Part shown: one piece after another, positions 22,805-33,290 of the stretch
How positions within the stretch are numbered: the first letter of the stretch is position 1
How the letters are laid out: each line of letters begins with the position of its first letter
Source: Eretmocerus hayati
Taxonomy: Eukaryota; Arthropoda; Insecta; Hymenoptera; Aphelinidae
Reading direction: 5' to 3'
DNA length: 64,000 nucleotides
Assembly: GCA_029851415.1 (NCBI GenBank)
Contig: CM056743.1
Coordinates: forward strand, 96,508,501 to 96,572,500
Position numbers and translations under genes: made by a program
Notes under the pieces: model-generated
Seen by the model: only the letters and a program-made list of their open reading frames with translations
Told to the model about the DNA's origin: nothing
The model's database searches: none

Positions 22805-23812
22805 TGTGACGGGGTAATTCGTCACACGCGAGTCGAGGCATGAATCATATTCGAACAGACTATTAGCGACAAGAGTGGGGAAAGAGAGAAGAAAGAGAGC
22901 GAAGGGACAGCTGTCGTCGTCGGTGACGGGCAGCTTGCCGCAAGACGCGAAATCGATCGGCTGATCCTTTCGATGGATCGAGGTGCCAGTGTGCGACATT
23001 GAAAGTGTGAGTGTGTGCGTGTGTGTGTGCCGACCTTGGCCCCGGCCGACGGGCACGAGCGTGTGTGCTACAGAGTGAATCCTCCGGGATCATCGCCGAG
23101 TAGCCGACCGGTCGGAGCCCAGAATCCACGGCAGACCCGCTGCCCACCCTTGGGATATGTCGGCCCGGGCGCGAGGCACTGGCTCGCGCCGTGCGAGACA
23201 TGTGTGTGCAGGAATGGTAAGTCTCTCTCCCTCTAGTGCGCGCTCTCTCTCTCTCTCTCACATGCGTTAGATAGAATATTAACTCGCGTTACTAAACGCG
23301 TAAATATTCATAGACCGATTGTAAGAATCCTTCCTGCATTCATCTTGTGTTGATAAATTATTCGAAGGTTACGGAGAAGTAACCCACAGCAAATAGTTAT
23401 TATCGAGTTCAATTCATTTATTCGATCCAAATCTATATATACATTCTTATCCCAATACGAGCATGACTATACAGATATTCCCTGAAATTCCTCATCCCTT
23501 CAGGATGAGATGTAAGAGATATGGGTCGTTAACAATAGGCTCATGCCCCTATCGCAACTCATATATATTGAATGAATGGATGGACTTAATACACAGGACT
23601 GCGTGTATTGGAAGTGAGTGACGGGTACTCTCGAAATGGGAGTCCCCCGAGTGGTCTGATGTGGCACCCGAGAGTTGTAGCTCATAAGCCCTCGACTCGA
23701 TGCGCATTGCATTGTGGCAGGGCAAATTTCGGCAGAACGCGATCGCGCGATGCATTCCTCGCGGTGTGCGTTGAGTGATTGACCAATAAGGACAATTACC
23801 TACGGCGTCACA
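22805..23812 (+). repeat. LTR of gypsy copy A, 1008 bp
   Basis: Starts TGTGACGG and ends CGTCACA, a 7-bp inverted terminal match (TGTGACG/CGTCACA) with the usual TG...CA. It contains a (CT)n tract near 23245-23261 and an AT-rich tail with TATA-like sequence near 23431. It aligns with the LTR of copy B and shows the empty site (CTAGTGCGCG near 23236) of the element inserted there. No flanking duplication can be tested because the other end is missing. Confidence 0.7.
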
Positions 23813-25055
23813 CTGAAAAATATGTGGAACACCAGTATTCAAGATTTTTTTTCACAGTCCTCTCCCTCCCAAATCACTATATCCTATGGGTTTGCTCCGA
23901 GCATATGATTACCGGTTACTTCAACTGCTGGAACCGATGCAGCTCTCAGATTCAATGAGAATTTTCAGGATATGAGTAAGACGATCTCTCGAGTGAGATC
24001 GCTGGTCGCAGGGAATCGATGGAGGACATCCAGATTTGCCGAGAGGAGCCAATGATGAGTTATCGGTTGTTGAACCACCAGGAGGAATGTCAGAGTGAAA
24101 ATATCTCATAGCCTACCTCACAATTGAATTAGATCGCATCCCAATGCCAAATCTCCTTAAGTAATGGATGCATTTTTCACACGGATCTCCGCTTTTAACT
24201 GGGAATGTGACCTGCAAACCGCGAATCATCGTGTTATGAGAAAGAAATTTGGACAAAGAACTCAATCATCCAAGTTCAGCATTGGTGGGCAAAACTATCT
24301 CAGTAGGCACTCTCAAAAAATGGTCACACCGTTATTTCTCATCTACAGAATGAGCTGACCATATTGTGAGTAAGTTCATCGAAAAGCAACTTAATGGATA
24401 CGTGCCCCAGACTCATCTCCTGGTACTCTTGGATTGCTGTACAGCGTACATTCATAACAAATAAGATAAATCACTGCACACGGTGGGCGAGAAGCATAAG
24501 ATTATTAGCCAAGAATGCCAAACAAATCAGCGCGCGTGTTGTTTTCCTACAAGTCCGAACAAAGCGAAGCCCGTGTTCGCCCTGAAATTGTAGCTGCTCG
24601 ATTCTTGGAATCAGAGCAAAATTGTGATTCTGAATTCTTCACTATGGGGGAATACAATGCTCAAATTCAGCTATCAGGACCCGCCATTTCTCGCGGCAGC
24701 TACGACTCTCGTGCATCTCGGTATTTTTCAACGTACTCCAGCTTGTTGTCGAGCCCATTTTAAGAGCTTCGCTATAAAATCTCGCTTGTTGGAATCGAAA
24801 AGTCGAGCTGTACCAGATTAAGAGTTTGTATCCCAAATTATTCGCATATGAGCCATTTTTGCATTCTCTATAATATCACCAGGTTTCCGGTCATGGGTCA
24901 GGGATTTTGTTGTAACTCTGGGTACGTATTGTAGATATTTGATGGAGGAAGGTACATAGCATAGTTCTGAGGCCCCAAGAGAACATCATCTGGTTTTCGC
25001 GCGCTATTTCCACTTCTTGGACTGATAATCACTGCGCAACAAAATTTTGGGTGTG
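23813..25055. other. Intergenic stretch, nothing recognised
   Basis: Short open frames on both strands without family resemblance. No repeat partner seen in the window. Confidence 0.4.
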
Positions 25056-25502
25056 AAATAATGCATGGACCGGGCAATGATTTTCTGGTGTATTTTTCGA
25101 CGCTGGAATCGAATCCGACCTCGAATTTTCGCCTACATGTGAGGATTTTTTTTGAGTGAAAAAACTGAGTCTCTAGAAAAACAGCGTTCTTTCACGTTTT
25201 ACGATAATTTTGTAAATTGAAGGTCTCTTAGCCAGGGAGTACAGATAGGTCAAAATGCATAACAAAATATGTTTACCTATAGAATTCGACCCACTGAACA
25301 CCGCCTCGATGTTTTCAGAGCGCTATATTGCACCTTCGGAGCTGTATGAGCTTATTATTCCACCTGGTACTTGGAAAGAAGTCTAATTTTGCAATTAGTC
25401 TTGAAAAAATCGTAAAAATGTCTAGAATGGACAAAAAAGACATTCGCCCTCGCATTTTTTTTTGTAACTTACTTCTAAGGAAAGATTTGTCCAACAGCCG
25501 TA

Positions 25503-25924
25503 GAGGCACTGGTTTGACGTCAGGGATTTACTCATTGAACACTTATTTTGGTCATAACTTTTGCTGTGCTTAAATCACGAGGAGGAAAGTTTAGTCCTGC
25601 GCGGGATACCCAAACATGGTTTTCCGACGCGAAATCACCGTCCTAACACAATCCCGTGGTTCATTCAGAGCTAACACGTCAGAATTTGCTTCTAGCTGCA
25701 GGAAACCTATTCTTTGAGAAGTTTTCTTGACCTAGACCAAATTCCTGACATGGTATTCCAAAACAAACCAAGAGATCGTGTTCAGACGGCCATTTTGCGT
25801 CGGGGAACTACATTTGGATACCTGGTGCGAGGAGAATTCTTTTTCCTCGTCATTCTAGCACAGCAAAAATTATGACCAAAATGGATGTTTGAAAAACAAA
25901 TTCTTGACGTGAAACCAGTACCTC
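25503..25924. mobile_element. TA-flanked MITE nested in the left arm of the foldback
   Basis: The ends GAGGCACTGGTTTGACGTCA and TGACGTGAAACCAGTACCTC are inverted repeats, flanked by TA at 25501-25502 and 25925-25926. The other arm of the host palindrome (27061-27090) lacks it and serves as an empty site. Confidence 0.65.
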
Positions 25925-26140
25925 TACCCCTACTGAAAGAGGCCGAGTCGGTGACCGAGACGGTTGACCGAGTCGGTGTACGGAGTCGGTGACTGTTTCA
26001 GTTTACCGACTCGGTCACTTCGCATGGAATGGCCCCGAATGCCACGAAACGAACAACAAATGATAAATTATCGTCAGTGGTTGATAGAAAAATTAAAAAA
26101 AAAATAGAAAAAAACATTCCCGGCTATTTTCACAATTTTG

Positions 26141-26212
26141 ACGCGAGTGGGGTTCGAACCTCCAATCTCTTGATTACGAGTCCAAGCACATGTGCCCGGG
26201 GCCAGCGAGACA
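26141..26212 (-). repeat. tRNA-like (Pol III type) module, left arm
   Basis: On the minus strand it has a B-box-like GGTTCGAAC and, before it, GGACTCGTAATCAAGAG, which reads like an anticodon arm (loop CTCGTAA, would be CGT/Thr). Acceptor pairing is not convincing, so this is a tRNA-derived module rather than a tRNA gene. Confidence 0.45.
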
Positions 26213-26784
26213 TGTTACGAGAGAGGGCTTAGTGAGCGTACTTGGAGTGTGACTCATGGGAAGTACCTAAGATCTGTTGATCATCAGTTTTATCATGAGT
26301 TGATCATAAACTCTGGCACCAGAGCACTGAGTCAAGCCGTAGCTAGGATGGGACTTGGAATATTTCTGGGTCTGGCTGCTTGACCGAGTCGGTTGACCGA
26401 CTCGGTCAACCGAATTCAAATTTTCACGGGAAAGCAACACGCATAGGACTTGGGAATTTCCGAGATTTGGCTGGTTAATTACCGACACGGTACACCGACT
26501 CGGTCAACCGAATCCAAATTTTCACGGGAAAGTAACACCGAGTCGGTTAACCAGTAAAATTTTGGAAATTTTCCTAGTTTTATGCGAGTTGCTTTCCCGC
26601 GAAAATTTGAATTCAAGCAGCCAGATCTAGAAATATCCCAAGTCCCATCCTAACTACGGGTTGACTCAGTGCTCTGGCGCCAGAGTTTATGATCAACTAA
26701 TGATAAAACTGATGATAAACAGATCTTAGGTACTTCCTATGAGTCACACTCCAAGTACGCTCACTAAGCCCTCTGACGTAACAT

Positions 26785-26857
26785 GTCTCGCTGGCCCCGG
26801 GCACATGTGCTTGGACTCGTAATCAAGAGATTGCAGGTTCGAATCCCACTCGCGTCA
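26785..26857 (+). repeat. tRNA-like (Pol III type) module, right arm
   Basis: Inverted copy of the left module, with GGACTCGTAATCAAGAG and GGTTCGAATCCCAC. The B box here is nearer to consensus. Confidence 0.45.
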
Positions 26858-27518
26858 AGATTGTGAAAATAGCCGGGAATGTTTTTTTCTATTTTTTTTT
26901 AATTTTTCTATCAACCACTGACGATAATTTATCATTCATTGTTCGTTTCGTGGCATTTGGGGCCATTCCATGCGGAGTGACCGAGTCGGTAAACTGAAAC
27001 AGTCACCGACTCCGTACACCGACTCGGTCAACCGTCTCGGTCACCGACTCGGCCTCTTTCAGCAGGGACGGTTGCTGGACAAATCTCCCCCTCAAAGTAT
27101 GTTACGAAACGAAAAAAATGCGAGGGCGAACGTCTCTTCTGGTCCATTCTAGACAGTTTTATGATTTTTCGAAGATTCATTGCAAAATCAGACTTTTTTC
27201 CCAAATACCAGGTAGACTCATAAGCTCATGTGGCTTCGAGGTTGCGATTTAGTGATCTAAAAACACTCGGACTGTGTTCAGCGGGTCAGAAGAATGGAAA
27301 AATACATTTCGATATGCATTTCGAACCCATCTGTACTCCCTGGCTAAGAGACCTCCAGTTTATAAAATTAGCGGGATACGTGAGAAAAGCTGTTCTTCTG
27401 AGAATTGGTTCGTTCCCATTTGGAGAAAATCCTGACGTGTAGGCGGAAATCTGAGCTCGGATTTGGTTTCAGCGTCGAAAAATACACAAGAATATCATTG
27501 TCTGATCCATGCATTTGT

Positions 27519-27865
27519 AACGTGGTGAGGGGTTCAGTCTCCAAAATGAACACGAGTGATTAGGTTGAAGAGTGACTTTTATGTACGAGAGATAATTGAT
27601 GGTTCAGAGAGAGTATGTGAATTATTCGGTTGGTCAGAGCGGTCTGCCGTGGCGTGGCTCATCGTCCGCGACGATGGGTCCGCGACACAACATCGCACTT
27701 GGTCCCCATCGAAAAAAATCAGCTGATAAATTAGCTAATTTTTCAAAATTCACTCATTAAAAATATTATTATTTGCCCATTTCCTGAGCTGTTTACCCCA
27801 TATTCTGTGTGGTTTAATATCATAGATGTAATGAGAAAAAACGTAATTGGGCAATCAAAATTTTG
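27519..27865. other. Short stretch with no supported feature
   Basis: Begins TGTAACGTGG and contains GTCCGCGACACAACA near 27680, which superficially looks like two ends of a very small LTR. No duplicate copy is in the window. Confidence 0.3.
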
Positions 27866-27937
27866 TACTTATCGAGATTTGAACCTCGTCCTTCGACTTC
27901 GTAGACACGACACCTAGCCAACTAAGCTATCGGGGAT
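27866..27937 (-). repeat. tRNA-like sequence or SINE head
   Basis: On the minus strand, TAGCTTAGTTGG matches the A box of tRNA genes and GGTTCAAATCTC a degenerate B box. Between them GTGTCTACGAAGTC would be an anticodon arm with ACG (Arg). T-arm pairing is poor, so a pseudogene or SINE head is more likely than a working tRNA gene. Confidence 0.45.
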
Positions 27938-28639
27938 GTATCGATTCACAATACAAAACACGTATATAGGGCTCTCCTTCGTCGGGCCGAACTTAGTATG
28001 TAACCAACAATGTTTATGAAGAATGAGCATGCGTACTCGCTTGATTAGCTTGGAGGACTATTCATCTTGGGGTATGTGTACCTAATTTGCCCCATGTGTA
28101 TAATTTCCCTCCGCATAAGATCGTAGAAATGAGCTCTCGCAAAGCTTGGCTCCCGATTTTTTTGCGAAGTTGTTATGTTAGAATGTATACAAATATGCGT
28201 CTATGTTGGCCTTTGTGTACGAATGCACAGTTCTCCTCGTAGGAGAATTTCTCCTCTAATATCGTTCAGCTTCCTCTTCCCGACTTTCTAGGACACAGCA
28301 TGATCAAAATGAGAGACCCGCAATTTGCTGGACCTCTTAGGCCATATTTAATTGGTAATTCTTGGAAGTAAGCCAGCTGAAATCTTGTTTTTCCAATCCA
28401 ATATATCTCCCATGAAGTCATCACGAAAACTTATCCGACATCAATACGGGTCTTTGAAATATTCTCTGTCAATTGGTTGATACAGGAATCCAATGTTGTC
28501 CGTTTAAATATGGTTAGGATGAAGTTTCCAATAAAAATTTGAATTTATCGACGGAAATCTTATTTCACTCAGGAAACTTGCGATAAGGTAAAGAGCCTAA
28601 TAGAATTTAACTTTATCTACAACGTCTCGTCTTGGAGAG
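27938..28639. other. Stretch between tRNA-like sequence and LTR remnant, nothing recognised
   Basis: AT-rich, no clear gene or repeat partner in the window. Confidence 0.35.
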
Positions 28640-29301
28640 AAAGGGATATTTGGGACTAGTTTCAATATATTTGTTCCTATAATTACTCAATGAATAACTT
28701 GAACTCAGACTCAACATTTTATATTGACTGTGGATTACTTCTCCGTAACCTTCAAACACTTTATTGATCCTAAATGAACGTAAATAATTCATACAAAAGA
28801 ATTATAAATATCACGCGTTTATTACGCGTTCCTCATAATACTACCTATGCGCGAGAGAGAGAGGACGCACTACTATCGGTTTAAAAAAGATTGACACCCC
28901 CTATTGAAAAAAATTATGTCATGTACATGACATAAAAACGTGATGTCACGTTTTTTCGAAAAACCACATCACGATCTTGGACATTCATGACATAAGTCCA
29001 TGATCAACTTCATGTCATGGAAACTTGTCATGATCATATGTCATAGTTTTATGTCACGAATTTTCGTCATGATTTCCCGGATTTTCCGCGCATGTCACGG
29101 GACTTTGTCATAATTATTTGTCACGATTTTCTGAATTTTCACGTAAAGCGAGGCATGTCATGTGACTTTGTCAAGATTTTTGTCACGTTTTGCCGGATTT
29201 TTTACTAAAACGCAACTGAAAGATCCAGTGCATGGACAAAAAATTCATCAATAACGGTCGACCAAAAAAAAAAGTCATGACATTGTTCCCGTGTAGATGA
29301 A

Positions 29302-29386
29302 CTTTGCCGACACCGGGATTTGAACCCACCCGCAGTCAGATGTGTCAGATTCAAAGTCGAACACCTTACCGTCGTGGCCAGCGAGG
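29302..29386 (-). repeat. tRNA-like module with long variable arm, left arm of the inner foldback
   Basis: On the minus strand GGACTTTGAATCTGA resembles an anticodon arm and GGGTTTAAATCCCGG-like sequence (written here GGGATTTGAACCCACC on plus) a B box. The spacing leaves room for a long variable arm. Acceptor pairing is incomplete. Confidence 0.4.
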
Positions 29387-29753
29387 AAGGTTAGGTTACG
29401 GTCGGTAAAAGGCTTTCTTATGTTGCGGATCGCTATAGCGGTTAGTATATAGGCCACATATAGGCGTTTTGATGATCATTCGTTGATATAATAATGACGA
29501 GCAGAATACTTTTGTCGCTCGCAGACGAGCGAGCGGACGCTGTTTATACACTTTGGATTCTTTTCCAGCTTTGCTCAAAAAACTTTGTCAACTGCGTCCG
29601 CTTGCTCATCCGCGAGCGGCAAAAATATTCCGCCCTTCATTATTACATCAACGAATGAGCATCAAAACGCCTATATATGGGGCCTATATATACTAACGGC
29701 TATAGCGATCCGCATCATAAGAAAGCCTTTTACCTACTCTCTACTAGCCTTCC

Positions 29754-29838
29754 TCGCTGGCCACGACGGTAAGGTGTTGGACTTTGAATCTGACACTTCC
29801 GACTGCGGGTGGGTTCAAATCCCGGTGTCGGCAAAGTT
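29754..29838 (+). repeat. tRNA-like module with long variable arm, right arm of the inner foldback
   Basis: Inverted copy of 29302-29386: CTGGCCACGACGGTAAGG, then GGACTTTGAATCTGA, then GGGTTCAAATCCCGGTGTCG. It would read as a TTG (Gln) anticodon if folded as a tRNA. Confidence 0.4.
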
Positions 29839-32662
29839 CATCTTCACGGGAACAATGTCATGACTTTTTTTTTTGGTCGACCGTTATTGATGAATTTTTT
29901 GTCCATGCACTGGATCTTTCAGTTGCGTTTTAGTAAAAAATCCGGCAAAACGTGACAAAAATCTTGACAAAGTCACATGACATGCCTCGCTTCACGTGAA
30001 AATTCAGAAAATCGTGACAAATAATTATGACAAAGTCCCGTGACATGCGCGGAAAATCCGGGAAATCATGACGAAAATTCGTGACATAAAACTATGACAT
30101 ATGATCATGACAAGTTTCCATGACATGAAGTTGATCATGGACTTATGTCATGAATGTCCAAGATCGTGATGTGGTTTTTCGAAAAAACGTGACATCACGT
30201 TTTTATGTCATGTACATGACATAATTTTTTTCAATAGGGTAGAGAATTTCTGCTATCCTGGCTCCAAAAAAAATCGCTAATTTTTTTAACTGGGATAACG
30301 TCGAAGCACATCTAGTCGCGGCCATGATAAAATTTTTTTGAAGTCGATCGGATGACAACTGCGGCTGTAGCTGTTATCAGAATGTAAAAAAACGCGGGTA
30401 TGAGGCCGATTTCAGAGGTAGCTCGACTTTGGGATGCTACAGCTCTGCCAAAAAAAATTCTGGGGCGCTGCAAAAAATGAAGGTGATAGATATTTGATTC
30501 CCCAATAGCGTCCAACAACAATCTGCCAAAAAAATCAATAACTTTTTGAGATAATCCAGTTATTGTTATCTCGGGATCTATTGTGGTTGAAGACTTGATT
30601 CAAAAACAGAAAAATCATAAAAAAATTCTGGATGTCAAATACAAGAAAGCAATATGAGATTTTAAATAAACAAACGCGTGGCAAGGTCGCAAAGTCGAAA
30701 AAAATTAAAGTTTGCGCCTATTGTGAGTCTTTTATTGTCTTTTACAGCCGGGACCCGTAAAATCGGCGATGGGCAAGACTACCTGACCGCGGACCATGAA
30801 AGTCGTAGATTTGCGGTCTCGGAGTCAATTAGGGTACCATCAGTCTGCTTCGGCTGCAATAATGGAGCTGAATTTTCAACAAAGAGAGCAATAAAATTAT
30901 TTCGAACGCGATTTGGGCCTTGCGTTACAAATATCGCCGATTCATCGATGAAGCATTGTCAATGATGAGTCGAACAGTATATCAAGGACGCGTGTGTGCA
31001 GGTGTCTCTCTCTCTCTCAGAGTTTCGCGATATCTGCATGTAAGTATTCTTTGGCGGATCCTTCAAATGATTGATAATATACAATCAATACTTCATCCAC
31101 ATGATTCCGATGTGAAACAGTTGGATATCATCCGTATTGATAAGATGATAATCAACAGTTGAATGATTTTACTATTATCTTGTTCGATCGTTGACTGATA
31201 ATTATTGATTGTGCAAAACGCGCAATAACACGACATACATTCATTTCTATGATGCTATAAATGATCGGTCGAACAAGGTGATGGTAAAATCATTCAACTG
31301 TTGATTGTCATCTTATCAATACGGATGATATCCAACTCTTCCACCATCGGAATCATGTGGATAAAGTATTGATTGTATATTATCAATCATTTAAAGGATC
31401 CGCCAAAGAATACTTACATGCAGATATCGCGAAACTCTGAGAGAGAGAAAGACACCTGCACTCACGCGTCATTGATATACTGTTCGACTCATCATTGACA
31501 ATGCTTCATCGATGAATCGGCGATATTTGTAACGCAAGGCCCAAATCGCGTTCAAAATAGTTTTATTGCTCTCTTCGTTGAAAATTCAGCTTCATTATTG
31601 CATCCGAAGCAGACGGATGGTACCCTAATTGACTCCGAGACCGCAAATTTACGACTTTTATGGTCCGCGGTCGGGTAGTCTCGCCCATCGACGATTTTAC
31701 GGGTCCCGGCTGTAAAAGACAATAAAAGCCTCACAATAGGCGCAAACTTTAATTTTTCTCAACTTTGCGACCTTGCCACGCGTTTGTTTGTTTAAAATCT
31801 CATATTGCATTTTTGTATTTGACATCCAGAATTTTTTTATGTTTTTTCTGTTTTTGAATCAAGTCTTCAACCTCAATAGATCCCGAGATAACAATAACTG
31901 GATTATCTCAAAAAGTTATTGATTTTTTTGGCAGATTGTTGTTGGACGCTATTGGGGAACCAAATATCTATCACCTTCATTTTTTGCAGCGCCTCAGAAT
32001 TTTTTTTGGCAGAGCTGTAGCATCCCAAAGTCGAGCTACCTCTGAAATTGGCCTTATACCCGCGTTTTTTTACATTCTGATAACAGCTACAGCCGCAGTT
32101 GTCATCCGATCGACTTCAAAAAAATTCCATCATGGCCGCGACTAGATGTGCTCCGACGTTATCCCAGTTAAAAAATTAGCGATTTTTTTTGGAGCCAGGA
32201 TAGCAGAAATTCTCTAGGTGTCAATCATTTTTAAACCGATAGTAGGAGAGTGACTCACCACACCACATACAACCCGGGCCGGGGCCTCGCATCCTAACCG
32301 ACAAATCCCCGTATACCCTCTCGCTGTCCAGGGCCCAGTAGGATCAGCTCCTACGCTGCACACCTGGGGCACACTCTGCACTTCATGCACATGACCGACG
32401 ACCGAGGGTCGGTCGTGGTATACACTTACATACACACACAATCGTACGCGCGGATATCTACATCGCACGTCGGATCGCGGCTATCCTTCCCAACGGTTTG
32501 CGACAAGCTGCCCATCAACGAAGACGACGACGACGACGGCGCCGGTGATGACAGCTGATCTTCTTCTCTCTCTCTCTCTCTTTCTTCGCGCTCTCTCAAC
32601 TATTCCGGCTGCTTCTATCTCATCATATGATTTCAGCGCGTGTGGCGATTTACCTCGTCACA

Positions 32663-32673
32663 GAGCCCCCCGC
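32663..32673 (-). promoter_or_regulatory. Polypurine tract of gypsy copy B
   Basis: On the minus strand GCGGGGGGCTC directly precedes the LTR start TGTGACGAGG, exactly as in copy A. Confidence 0.75.
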
Positions 32674-33058
32674 TGAGTTTTGAGCCCCGTGAAAAAACTG
32701 AAAATACTCGCGCTTGAATCTTTTTAAACAGACTAACTGAATATAACCTCAAAACGGAAAATGAATACTGTGCTTCGCGTAAAATAGGCAATATTTACGC
32801 AAAATATACGTTCGGAAAATAACTTCTTCTTCCATAATCACGCAACTTAATGATTAAATATTTACAATAGTACTACTTTGTACTTCACTGCTGCAAAATA
32901 ATAACGTCCAATTTCACTTGATATAACCAGTAAATAAAATTTAACATTTTCTCATGTATATAAGCTGTAAATAATATGATATAATCTTGTAAATAGGAAC
33001 TTCCAGTTGTACATCTACAAAACTTATCCTATCAATACGAGTCTCTCTCATGATTTCC

Positions 33059-33091
<33 letters not shown>

Positions 33092-33290
33092 GCTTGTGAC
33101 GCAAAGTAACATATTACGCGTTGTGAATAACGCTTCTTCATGGTAAAAAAAGGAAATGACTGGATTTTCTTTCTAAAAAAAATTCTACTTGATTCAAAAT
33201 GGATTGAAAATTGACACAGGAAAAATGAACAATACTCTTGATCTTGAAGCGCTGACTCGATGATGATGCACCTGCTGCTGTTGATGCTGC
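32674..33290 (-). other. 3' untranslated region of gypsy copy B
   Basis: Between the third ORF and the polypurine tract. It contains a long GA/CT microsatellite (33065-33091) and ATGAGAGAGACTCGTATTGAT, which is shared with copy A (22410-22440). No gene. Confidence 0.55.

Larger units (their letters stand above)
21995..23812 (+). mobile_element. Truncated Ty3/gypsy-type element, copy A (3' end only)
   Basis: Contains, in order, the end of a third ORF (22000-22185), an untranslated region with a GAGAGAG tract, a polypurine tract and one LTR. The same order and similar sequence occur on the minus strand at 33480-32662, so both belong to one family. Everything upstream (gag, pol and the 5' LTR) is missing. 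Confidence 0.75.
25056..27518. mobile_element. Foldback element with tRNA-like modules and ACCGAGTCGGT repeats
   Basis: The left and right halves are inverted copies that meet near 26510. Landmarks in both arms are ATGCATGG at the ends, GTGTATTTTTCGACGCTG, TCTCTTAGCCAGGGAGTACAG, a cluster of ACCGAGTCGGT motifs, and a tRNA-like block. No transposase. The left arm holds a further MITE (25503-25924) that the right arm lacks. Confidence 0.7.
28899..30239. mobile_element. Foldback element with GTCATG/GTCACG repeats, inserted without target duplication
   Basis: A 1341-bp palindrome with ends CCCTATTG and CAATAGGG. Both arms are crowded with GTCATG and GTCACG motifs, and toward the centre lie inverted tRNA-like modules. 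The uninterrupted arm of the host element reads GACACCTAGAGAA. The interrupted arm is GACACC, then this element, then TAGAGAA, so nothing was duplicated. Confidence 0.7.
28873..32242. mobile_element. TA-flanked foldback element inserted in the LTR of copy B
   Basis: Inverted arms start CTATCGGTTTAAAA and meet around 31220. TA flanks both ends (28871-28872, 32243-32244). The matching LTR of copy A has a single TA at the corresponding point, which is a natural empty site. The left arm is interrupted by another foldback at 28899-30239. No coding capacity is recognisable. Confidence 0.8.
28640..32662 (-). repeat. 3' LTR of gypsy copy B, split by a 3.4 kb insertion
   Basis: Starts TGTGACGAGG at 32662 next to the polypurine tract and runs to 32243. 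It resumes at 28872 after the inserted palindrome and includes GGTTACGGAGAAGTAATCCACA-like sequence shared with copy A. Similarity to copy A fades near 28640, so the final CGTCACA end is not seen. Confidence 0.65.

Noticed and set aside
27518..27695. Very small LTR (TGTAACGTGG...GACACAACA)
   Set aside because: There is only one copy, no flanking duplication, no primer site. The TG...CA ends are expected by chance.
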